Below are positions 39,001 through 51,000 of a stretch of 64,000 nucleotides of DNA, piece after piece. Numbering within the stretch: the stretch's first letter is position 1; the number at the start of each line of letters is the position of its first letter. The DNA is taken from NCBI RefSeq assembly GCF_964199755.1, contig NC_133910.1:12656711-12720710 (forward strand), read 5' to 3'. The notes below the pieces were generated by a model that worked only from the letters and a program-made list of their open reading frames with translations, made no database searches and was not told where the DNA came from. Position numbers and translations under genes: made by a program. This DNA is from Larus michahellis (lineage: Eukaryota; Chordata; Aves; Charadriiformes; Laridae).

Positions 39001-42000
39001 TTACACCACAGCAGCTGCATCCACATCTGGGTCTGGCCAAGAGGGCCATGACCGGCGGAGGAAGCCCCCCCCGAGCTGGTGGGCTCATCCGGATTCTGCC
39101 CTACCCCTGCCTTCCAGGAGGTTTCACCACTCCCTCACCGACAACAACCGCTGGATCCGGGAGCGGAGCCACGAGTCCTACGCCAAGAACTACTCCGTCG
39201 TCTTCCCCCACGACGAGCCGCTGGCGGGGCGCAACGTGAGGAAGGACCCCCTGCACGAGGTGAGGACACGCACCCTGAGCTGGGCTACCTTGTGAGGAGA
39301 CCCTCACAGCACCCTGGCAGCAAAAAAGAGGGGGCAAAGAGTGGCCGCAGCCATATCACTCCCCAAAGCAGGGTGCTGCATCCTTGCTCCCATCCATCCA
39401 TCCTGGGAAGATCCCTGCCGAATCCCAAAGCTCACCGGGTGCATGCTGCAAGGCTGCTGGGGCCATGGACAGTTTAATGGTAGAGATGCCAAGCATTCCC
39501 ATAATATTGAACTTAGCAGATATGGCTTAAGAGCCTGGTGATGGTCGCTGGGCAAGGGAAAAGTGGAGGGAAGGGCTCAGAGGCTTTATTTCATTCACTG
39601 CCAGTCCGGCTCGGGGGCGCTTGCAAGGGCTGTGGGATGCGGGATGCAGGATGCTGGCGGGGATCTCCTGCCCCGCGCTCAACATGCTGCATTTGCAGCT
39701 CAGCAGCAACTTTTCCACCCCAAAACAGCATCTCGCAATGTGGAGCGAGGCCGGGGCACGGGGAGGGATGCGGGAAGGGTGGGGAGCTGCTGTGCCCCCG
39801 CAGAGGCGGTTTTGCTGGCACCCCTTAAGTCCCCGCTGGTTTTGCTCCCTGTGGCTGCCAGCCTGGGCTCCTCCCGGCTCCCACCTTCCCCGGCTGCTTC
39901 CTTGCGTAAATCTCCATAGGTGAACGCTTTCAAGACGCAGCACTTAAGAAAAAAACCCAGTTTCCAGTGGTTCTGCCGCATCGGCAGCATTGCAGCAACC
40001 ACGGCTCAGAGCCACCCCCAAAACCACCCACCACTCCCGAGATGCCGGGGGTGACCCAGGGCCGGTGCCTCGTCCCACCCCGTCACTGCCGGCCCCCAGC
40101 CCCAGCAGGGAACAGCCACGCTTCTCGAGCCCATTTCTGGTCATCGCTAATTCCTATCACACCATTCCTCTTCCGATGGGGAGCAGAGGCTCAAGCAGTA
40201 AAACAGACATCCCTCCCCGCCGTCCCCCGGTGTTTAGTTGACAGCTCGGTTGTTTTCTGTCACCGAGGATGCAATTTATTTTTTAATAGCACGTCTAATA
40301 AGCAATGCCCATTTGACTGACAGCCTGGTATTTATACATGCAGCTCCAGAACATGTGCTGTGTTTTATAAATAGGCACTGAATCATTTCTGAGATGTTCA
40401 ACAAAATCTATTCTTCTCCGAACAGAGGCACCAAACAAAAATATCTTAATGGATCCCTAATTAATTGCGTGCAGGGAGATTTTCCTGAGAGCACAGAGGA
40501 GGAATGAAAAGGTTGCCGTATAAATCTTAAATGTTATTATATAATTGCTCTTGTAAACATCGGGGGGAATCTTGCTCTCTGGATTTAGCATCTCTCGGTC
40601 GGTAATTCGTGCACCGTAGCACAAGCTTTGGTGGGTGCACAGCTGGGCTGTCGGACCCCTGCCCACCAGCAAATACCTTTCTTGGGAGGACAAAAATATC
40701 AGGCAATTTGCAGGCAGATGGGGTTTGCCACTACTGTTTTAAATAGACAAAAACCAGCACTGATTTTGGTTGCTGATAGCCAAAGCCAAGGGGTCACAAG
40801 TCAGGTCCTGAGCACGAACTGGGGAGGGCAGCCTGGGCGCCGGCTCAAAAAGCAGTGAAAAGGCTTTTTTTTAACCCTTTGTTCCCATTTCTCCGGCTTT
40901 GCTTGCGCAGGAGCTGCTGCAACAGGGCTGCGTTTTCCAGGAGCGGCACGGCTGGGAGAGGCCCGGCTGGTTCAGCCCCGGGGGAGCAGCCCCGGTAAGC
41001 ACGGCACGCATTTTGGGGGCGTTCAGCACGAGGGTACCAGCGTCTGCAGGGTGTGCGATATGCTGCAGGCAGCTGCCTGTCACCAAAACGGGTCCGTAAA
41101 AGCTGTTGGGCTTTAATTCGCTGTAAGAGCGGTAAAAGGGAGATCCACGTGTGCATGTTGTGTGTGTGTGTCTGCCTGTCCCTCTGCAACAGGCAGCACC
41201 TTCCTGCAATGAGAGGCACCGATCTCGCTTCTGTATATTGAAGAGCAGCGGGCAGGGATGCCAGGGAGGGGAACCGTCACTACGGGCAGGGATGCCAGGG
41301 AGGGAACCCATCACCATGGGCAGGGTGCCGGGGTGGAGACCCATCACTGCAGGCAGGGATGCAGGGGAGGAGATCCATCACCATGAGCAGGGATGTCGGG
41401 GTGGAGACCTGTCACCATGAGCAGGGATGCAGGGGAGGAGACCCATCACCACGAGCAAGGATGTCGGGGTGGAGACCCATCACCATGAGCAGGGATGCAG
41501 GGGAGGAGACCCATCACTGCGGGCAGGGATGTCGGGGTGGAGACCCATCACCATGAGCAGGGATGCCAGGGAGGGGACCCATCACCACAGGCAGGTCCTG
41601 CATGGACCCGCTCCTCTCCTGGCATGGGGTGAATGCGACTGGGAGCAGCTCCTTGCCTTCGGCCTCACATCATCTTCCTGAGTGCCCCCATCCCTTCTGC
41701 TTCCCCCGCTGCCAGGTTCTGGATTACGACTACTATGGAGCGTACGGCCAGGAGCGCCACAAGGACTACACCTACAACCGGCTGCTGGGGGACGAGTACA
41801 CCTTCGACTTCCCCCCACACCATGACATCGTGAGTGTGGGGGGCAGTGTCTCCCCTGGCTGAAACCGCTGGGCACATCTGGAACAGGGCGGGTTAGAGGC
41901 AGCAGAGCCTGTGCCATGTCATCACTTTGGGTAGAGTTGGTGGGGCTCAGAGGGAGGGGAAGCACCGAGCTTTGCCCAAAACTGGGGAAAATGTTCCTAA

Positions 42001-45000
42001 AAGATTGAGAGAAATGTGTGGCCCGTGCTTGGAAACCTCAGCGGAGAGGCCGCGGGAGTTTTACTGCTGCTTTCCCAAACGAAAGAGTTGAGACCAGCTT
42101 GGGGGAAATACCCAATTTGATAAAATTTAACTATTATTATTATTATTGATAACTGTCACTGTGTTATTGAGGTAAGGAATGGGACTGAGCATACAGGATG
42201 GCCTCTCAGACTCGCTTCGTTTAATACCTGCTTTTTTTGAAGCCTTGCAGCCTTTAAAGGCACCAGGCCTGTGTCCCGGTGTTTCTCATTTCCGAAATGG
42301 TCCAAATGTGTGCCTCCCTTTGTGGAGGGAGAACGTGGCTCAGTCTCAGCCATGTGTTTCTTTAATTGTAGATCAAGAATGAATGCTTAACGTGCAGGAA
42401 TGCCCTGGCTCTCTTCGACATGTCTTATTTTGGAAAATTCTACCTGGTTGGTCCCGAAGCGACCAAAGCGGCGAACTGGCTGTTCACCGCCGATGTGAGC
42501 AAAGCACCAGGTACTGGCTCAGCCCCTTTATGTCGGCCGCGCACTGCCCCTTTATTTCGGCTGCATCGCCTGCTGCCCTGCAAGGATGCCCTGGGAAACC
42601 ACGTCTCACACCAAATCAAACCGAGGGCGACCCAAACTGGCTTTTCTTTTGAATGCTGCTTCGGCAGGGGCTATGGGAAGCGCGTGAGAGTGTCTGCTTT
42701 CCCTGTCCTCACCGGGGGCTGGATTCTGCCGGCCCTCTGGCTCCAGCTGTGGCTCACAGCTGGAGATGTGATGGGTGCTGGAGTGAATCAAGCACAACCC
42801 TCGCCTGCCGCGGTTCGAACGGGGAGAAGCTGCCCCTTTCTCCGGGGACGGGAGGCAGCTCATGGCATGTCTGAGGATGCAGCTGCAGCTCCTCACATAG
42901 ATCTCAAGGGGAAAAAGCATGACTCCTCTCCCCCTCCTGGTGCTGGGACACCCAGGGTGGGTCAGGGCATACCCAGGCTGATGTAAGGACGAGGACAAAC
43001 TTTCCTGCTCGCCACCTCCCTCCGCCGGGGCCGTGGCTGTGTGCCGGGGCTGGCTGATGGGCAGCGGTGCCCGTCTCCCTCCCCAGGCTCCACCGTGTAC
43101 ACCTGCATGCTGAACAAGCGGGGCGGCGTGGAGAGCGACCTCACCGTCAGCCGGATCAGCCCCGGGGACCCGTCCTCCCCCCTGGCCCCCGCCTTCGAAG
43201 GTAAAAGCCCTGAGCACGGGGATGCTGGGGGCGGGTGGGTTTCTGCAGCCAGCGTGGGGCTATGGGGGGATCACCGGGTGGGTTTACCCTCCCGCGGTTC
43301 AGCTCCCAGCCTCTCCCGCTGCCTTTTTTAGCTGTGTTAATGGACACAAAGACTTTTCCAGTCACAGAATCACAGAATGTTGGGGTTGGAAGGGCCCTCT
43401 GGAGATCACCTCGTCCAACCCCCTGCCAGAGCAGGGTCACCCAGAGCAGGCGGCACAGGAACGCGTCCAGGAGGGGTTGGAATGTCTCCAGAGATGGAGA
43501 CTCCCCCACCTCTCTGGGCAGCCTGTGCCAGGGCTCTGCCACCCTCAGGGTAAAGAAGTTCCTCCTCGTGTTGAGATGGAACTTCCCATGGTCAAGTTTG
43601 TGCCCGTTACCCCTTGTCCTGTCACTGGGCACCACTGAGAAGAGTGTGGCCCCATCCTCCTGACACCCCCCCTTTCAGTATTTACAAGCGTTGATAAGAT
43701 CCCCCCTCAGTCGCCTTTTTTCCAGACTGAAGAGACCCAAATCCCTCAGCCTTTCTTCATCAGAGAGATGTCCCAGTCCCCTCATCATCTCGGTAGCCCT
43801 TTGCTGTCCCCTCTCCAGCAGTTCCTTCTCCTTCTGGAACCGGGGAGCCCAGAACTGGACCCAGCGCTCCAGATGGGGCCTCCCCAGGGCAGAGCAGAGG
43901 GGGGGGATGACCGCCCTCCACCTGCTGGCCACACTCTTCTTGGTGCACCCCATCATGCCTTTGGCCTTCTTGGCCACAAGGGCGCAGTCCCAGGTAGCCA
44001 TGGTGGCAGGTTTGGTCCAAGTCCTGCCAGCGTTTCCTCCATCCCTACCACGCTCAGGGGCTGCGGGATTTACCTAATTGCATTTACCTAATGGCAGCCA
44101 CCTGGCTTTTTCCACCTCTACCCCTCCATTGCTCCCTGTAACCCAATTATCCCCCGTGTCGCCGGGGGCCTGCACTGCTCGTTGGCGTTATTGGGTTTGT
44201 CCAGCCCCGGCTGGCGGCTCTGACCTCTCCCCGGGTCCTTATCAGCTGCAATAAAGCGGAATTGAAAGGGAGCAGAGCATCAGCCCGGAGGGCAGAAACG
44301 GCATTAGGCAGCAGCAGAGGGAGGGGAGGCGGACACTGAGCCGTCTCTGGCAGCGCTGCCGAGCGCCGTGTCCAGCAGCACCAGTGATCCCACCAGAAGG
44401 GAGGTTCGCACTGGGCTGCCCGGTGCCCTCGGAGCCCCGTCCCCGAGCAGTGTCACCCTCAGAGGGGAGGGACCAGCCCTGCGAAGTCTCGCCTTTTCCC
44501 TGGGGTGGCCGGGTGCCGGAGAGCCCTTCCCTTCCCGGGGGCGAATCCGGCATCCCTCTCCTCTGGGGAGCTGGCGGGGGGCAGAGGGGTGACGGGAAGC
44601 GGATGGCAGAGCTGCAGGGCTTGGCGGGCGATGGAGGAGTTTAATCACAGCAAAGTCTATTTTTCCAGTTACAGTAGGTGGCTGCAGTGATTACCGTTAT
44701 GACAGATTATCAGAGAGCGATTTTGTAGTGTCGGGGAAGACAGAGGGAAAATTGATTACGTATTAATCAGCTCTCAAACCCCGTCCCTGGGGACTTTCCA
44801 CGCAGGATTACAGACGAGATGAAATTCTTCCTCATATACAGCCCTGCACTGGCTACGGCCCGCTGGCTGCAGCCCTCCCTGCTCCCCCCTGCAGTTCCCA
44901 GCTCCCTCCACGCTCTGTGCTGGGACAAAGGAGCAGATGCTTTTGCTGTTGGTCTCCAGGGACAAGGAGTTTTGTCTCTTCCCGGTGATGCTCACACGCT

Positions 45001-48000
45001 TGCACAGGCACCCCCAGGGCTCAGACGGCTTTTTTTTTCTTTTTAACTTTTCTTCTTTCAGGTTTTAATGGTCATTTGGTTGTCATTGTGCTGAGCCCTG
45101 CGAGTAAAAGGCAGCGTGGATGTTAGCAGAGCCCCCAAGCCCTCCCTTGCCCCAGCACTATTTACCCCCTCCTGTTTCTTGGCAGTCCCCCCCCGACTGT
45201 GCAAGAGCTGTGGAGAGGTTCAGGGCTGTGGCTCAGCCTCTGGAGAGCAAGACCAGCCCCGAGCTGAGCCGGGCATCGCCCCCAGCCCAACGCTCTCGAG
45301 CCTGAAAGGCTGCCGGGGGGTGTCTTCCAGGGGACGGCTACTACCTGGCTATCGGCGGGGCCGTGGCTCAACACAACTGGTCGCACATCACCGCCGTGCT
45401 GCAGGACATGAAGCTCCAGTGCAAACTCCTGGACTGCTCGGAGGAGCTGGGCATGATGAGCATCCAGGGCCCGCTGAGGTGAGCATCGCAGCCCCCTCCT
45501 TGCACCCTGATCCCTGGCCCACGGAGGGATGGGTGGAGGGATGCAGGGATGGAGGGAGGGATGGGTGGAGGGATGCCAGGTCCTGGCGTGAGCCCCACGG
45601 CACGAGGCAATGGTCTGTCTGGACCGATGGGCCATTTGTGGGGGAATTGGCATTTCTTTTGAGGGTCTCACAGCACGGCGTATCACCCACATCAGCTCCC
45701 CTTCAGAGGGAGAGGTCTGTCTTGCCGACAAGACAAGAAAGCAAGTTTTAGTGATAACCTTCAGAGAATGCTACGTCCTTCCACCGCGGCCACTTTGCTG
45801 TTTCCCCACAGCCGCGTCGTCCTCCAAGAAGTCCTCGACACCGACCTCAGCAATGAAGCTTTCCCCTTCTCCACCCACAAACTGGCCACGGCCGCAGGAT
45901 GCACGGTAGGACGGGGCTGTCCCTCCTCCCCAGCGAGGTCTGTTCACTGGGGCGACCGCGCAGCGAGCATCTTCTGCTCCGTCTGCCCCCACACTGCTGC
46001 GGTGGGCAGCTGGGAGGTTTTGTTGTTGTTTTTTTTTTTCTTGGAAAAGGCCAAAAACTTGGGTGTTTTCCTGCCCGTTTGCTTGCCAGGCGCCAGCCTG
46101 CCCTCCCAGCCCGTCCAGCAGTGTTGTAGCCCAGGCTGAGCTTGGGGAAGGGACGTGGTGACTTAATGGCTCTGCAGCGCTGTCGGAAGAACAAGAGACG
46201 CCTCCCACAGATTAGGGGCGAGCGCTGGTGATAGAGAGATTTATTTGACGCTCTAGATCTCCTCCTTTTCCCTGTACTCATAAAAAAACCAGGGACTGTC
46301 TAATGTAAAGCATGTCAAGTACTGGCGGTAAGGGCTGGGCAGCCTGCGGAGCCGGTGTATTTGATCACAGGAGAAGTCTGACAACCTTAAGCTTTCTGTA
46401 CAAGCGCAGATCATCCTGCATTTGCCCAGACTCCAGGGCTCACGTCAGCGGTTATGCAAGAAAAGCGCAGAAAAGGTAATGCTGCGCAGGCTGAGCCCCT
46501 CAGCGTCACAGCGAGGGGACGAGAAGCCCTTTGGGGCGATGGTGGCAACCAGCACGGCTGCCTGGCTCAGCAGGGAGTCACAGGTTGGGGGTGCTCCAGC
46601 CGGCTCCTGCCCCTCGACGCATCGCCTGGGGATGCACTGCTGTCCCGAGTGCGACAGGCCTCAGCAAGCCGCGGGAATGCACCTTGCCCAGGCCGGCAGC
46701 GCGGCACCTCTGCCAGGAGCCACAGCGATGGGTTTAACGCACCGTGGGGCATGGCTCGGAGGTGTGGAGGGAGGAAGGCTCAGGTCTGGTGTCCTTTGCT
46801 GTGTTGCAAAGAGGCGGGTCAGTCCCCCGGGGTTTGCTGTGCGGTTCCGCAGCGCTTGGTCGGACTCCTCCGTCTCGCCGGGTGCGGGGCAGCGAGAAAA
46901 GCGCCCTCAATCTCTCCCCCAGCTTCCCCGGCGGAGATCAGCATGGTCTGAAGTTATCCCTGGGGAAAGGGGGTGATGGCAGGTCTGGGGGGAGTTTTGT
47001 CATGTGTGAAGCTGCTGATTGAGCCCGCTTGAAACACCCTAAATAGAAGAGTTGGTGACCATGAAGTGTCGTTTTGTCAGAAGAGAAACATTCTGGGAAG
47101 AGCTGCTGCTGGCAAGGTTTGGTATCAGGGAAAAACTTCTGCAAGGTTTGCCTGAGAAGCTCTGCCTTGGTTTCTTGTTGATGTTTACCCCGTAGGAACT
47201 ATTCCTTCTGCTGCAAAAACACCTCTTTGGGAGAGGGGGTAGAGTTGGTACCCTGGCTTTCCCACGGGAGATCTGGGCAGGCAGCGGTCCCAGGGCATCC
47301 CCCTCTGCCCGGAGCAGCCGGGACCGTCCCAGCGTTGGCTCTGGCTCTCGGCTGGTGTCCGATGGGAGGCGAAGGGGGTGGAGGTGCAGCGGTAAATCTC
47401 ACAAAAGGCAGCAGGAAAACAGGGAGCTGGAGGCGGGCTGGATGTTAGCGCAATTGGGTTAAGCCGCGTGCAGACACTTTTCATTCGGAATTAAAGTGGC
47501 TTTAATTCGAATGCAGCTGGCTGCTGAAGGGATTGCTGCTAAATCAAATTAAGGCTTCTTGATTTGTGAACAAGAGACTTGCCAGGGTTTAGGGCGGTTT
47601 AACTAAGCCACAGATTTTGCCCAACTCGGATTAATTCTCCAAACCATCGCCACCAGCGTGCCCTGTGCTCTGGGTGCCGAAAACCCAGTGTGCCCGGTGT
47701 CCCTCGGCGGGGACAGTGGTACAGGGGACCCGAAGGCCAATCCATTGTTGCAGGTTGTCCAACACGTTGCATTTTAGTCTCCACTGGTGAGTTATAACCC
47801 TCCCCGCCTCCTCCCCTGGCACGCCTGTGGCAAGCTGATAACATCTCGTAATAATCTACTTATCCCCTGGGAAAGGTGTATAAATGTTCCCATCTCCAAG
47901 AGCCTGATAAATTTATTTGCCTTTTGCTTCAAGTTTACAAAAAAATAATCCGGTCCTGCAAGGAGGAAATAGCTGGTAGAAATTTTGTGGCTTCTTTTGG

Positions 48001-51000
48001 GTGTAAATACCCTGACTGTAGGAAAAAAAGCTTTCCTGCCCCAGGGCTCTGGGCTGGGGGGGTGGGGGCGTCACCCTGCCTGCTGCCGGGGCCACCCTTC
48101 GGGAGGTCTCCATCAGGCCCCTGCCACACAGTGAGCACAGGGGACTCCGTCCCACGCCGAAATTAGAGTGGGAGGGTTTCTCAGGACAGCAGGCTGAAGC
48201 CTTCTCTGATATTATCGCCTTTCAGGGGGGTTAAACCGAACCCGACATCTTTTAAAAGTTATCGCTGAGATTTTCCTGCATTAACTCAGTAGTTGAGCAA
48301 AATCAGCTGGAGTGAAAGGAGAGTTCCAGCAGAGTTAATGACTCTGGAAATTACCAATTGGTTGGTGAGTTTATATATAGTGTCTCTCATTGTATTGAAC
48401 AGCCGAGAAAGGTCCCCCTTTGAATTTCGCTGCTGGATACAGGGTAAAGTTCAGGTTTTCATTTTCTAGAATACTTAAAAAGACTTTGAATGGCTGCTGA
48501 AAGACCCAGGAATTGATGCTGTTTCATAGCTCCAGTTGATATCTAACACAAAAACCTGTTCCTAGGGGAATGTAGCAGAAAGCCGGCTGGAGCGGCTGAG
48601 CCCAGCCCTTGACGCCCCCCTTGGCCTCCGCAGTGGGGTGCTCACCCCCGCCGGGGGCACGCACACGTGGGTGCCACCCCAACCCCTGCCAGTGCAAAGC
48701 TCGTGACTGGTAACCCGATTGTCCCGAGGATGCCTGTTTTCTACCTCGCCGCTCTTGCCGGGATGCTCGCTCCCGCGGAGCAGGGGTGGTGTGGGGGCAA
48801 GTTTCTCCCAGGAGTAACTTGCCCCTGAGGGTAAAGCGCGCTTTAGCTGCAGCGCTGACTGCAGAGTCGCAGGCAGGGTTAATGAGCCGGGAAGTTGCCT
48901 GTCAATCCCCGGAGCATCTCCTGCCGCGCTGAAGATGGTAGCCGGCTGCAGCGGCTTCATCTTTGGCTGTTCCCTAATTAGATGACACTTTTGTGCGGCG
49001 CGAAAAGCTTCCCTGCGCCCCTTGTGTTTGTGCGCCTCGGGGAGCGATTGCCAGCCTTTGTGCTTCGCTTGGGGGGCTGTGGGAGGGGGCGAAGGAAGCA
49101 TGGCTCCCCGGCATGGCTTCTGGTGAGGGGGCTCCAAATAAATTCCCAATACCTACCGCATTCCTTCCTCCTCTCCACTTCTGTTCTAGAGGTTATCGTG
49201 TCTCAAAAGCTGCCTTAAACTTGGCTTGAGGATACTATTTTTGCAGTGCTGGAAGAGCGCAGGGGTGCTGTGGGGAAGCAAGGATGGATTTGGGGGCTCA
49301 GCCCGTCGCCCGCTGGCTGTTCTCGCAGCGGAGAGCCCGGGCACCCCTTTGGTGCTTCTGCCTGTTGCTGCCTGTTTTGGGCAGCAGCTGCTGTTGTCTG
49401 TAGTTGTTTATAGCCGGGGTTAGAGAGCGCAGCTGACAGCAGCTCCCGCTTGTAGTACGAGCTCAGCACGTGGCACGATGCAGCTTCTGCCCCAACGACG
49501 TCCAGAGCCAGCATGGGCAAACCAGCCCCAAAGCCGCGGAGCGTGCCTGGCCGACAGAACCAGCCTGGAAGCCTCTTCCTAGCTGAAAACTGCTTTATTA
49601 AGCCTGCAGATCACAATCTGGCGTGAAAGTCTCTGAGTTGCTCTCCCTCCCAAAGCGAGGTACGCATTTGCAGTTGATGTGCATCCGAAGGGATGAACCA
49701 GAAGGGTTTTTGTGGGGGAGGAAGCAGAGAAATCCATAGGGATGAAGCAGCTCAGGCTTCAAGGGGTATTTTCAGGGAAGGTGCCCGAGCTGGGGTGGGC
49801 CCAACCGGCCTGGAAAGCTTTGGGAATGCAGACTATTTCAGTAGGGACAACAGGAGGATGCAGGCAAGCCTGTCTGTATGAGAAGCGGGGGGAAATGGCC
49901 AGTCCCAGCACAGCTGGGAGGTCTGTGCCCCCGGGAGCGCAGGCAGACAGGCATATCTCCGAGGATGAGACTTCCCCCGGGAAGCACGAGTCCCCTGTGC
50001 TGATCTGCTCGTTCCTCTTTGGAGCCTCATGCATTCGGCACGGAGCTAATTTGGCAGCTGAGAGTAACGCTTGGGGGCACAACCTCCACTGGGGAAACCT
50101 GAGCATCCCCCTGGGGCGAGCGGGAGATGGGTCTGGATGCCGGGCTCAGCCCCTGCCCGGGAGCGCAGGGCCTTTGGGTGCCTCTGCCGTGGGACCCCCA
50201 TGCCAAGTGGGGGACATCCCCAGGGGACAGCAGCCACGAAGTGCCCCAAAGCAGGACAGTCCTGCTGGGGGCTGGCTTCCCCGTCTGACGGGCTGATGTA
50301 GGGAGGCGCAGGGCTGGGGGTGCCTGTGGGCTCTCTTCTGGTGTGGATGGATCAGCAGAGGGAGACAAAAGCCCGGCTGGAGACGGAGCATCGTCTCTAA
50401 CCCCATCCCCGCTGGTGTGACAGCCCTGGGATCGGTGGCCGGAGGATGCTGAACGCAAGCCCCCTCTGCCCACTGGCCGTCCCTCCTGGGTGCCGACAAT
50501 AGCTGGGTTTGTGGTGCCAAGCTTAGGTTGTCCAGAGACGAGAAATTCAGTCTGATCCTGGCTTCGTGCAGGAAGGAGAGCGAAGAAATGCCTTCCCCCA
50601 AAGCAGGGCGTTCGCACAAGGTTCCTGGGCGAGCTGGTGTTCTCCCCGCCATGGTGGCATGTGGCTCCGCAGCCTCTCCCGCGCTGCACAGCCCGGCTCC
50701 ATCCACAGGGGTGTTTTGGCTCTTGCGTTTCACAGGTCCGTGCCATGAGGTTGTCCTTCGTCGGGGAGATGGGCTGGGAGCTGCACGTGCCCAAGGCGGA
50801 CTGCGTGAAGGTTTACCAGGCGGTGATGCAGGCGGGTGCCCGGCACGGCATTACCAACGCCGGCTACAGAGCCATCGACAGCCTCAGCATCGAGAAAGGT
50901 TTCTTGCTTTCCTTACGGCAGCGCTTGCTGCTTTGCCTCTGGCTGGGGGACCAGGGTTTTTCCCAGCCTCAAGGGCGGGTTGGTGTGACTGGGGGTCTGG

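Noticed and set aside
50027-50794. 255-aa minus-strand open frame overlapping SARDH exon 17
   Set aside because: Antisense shadow of GC-rich intron and exon; no family resemblance.
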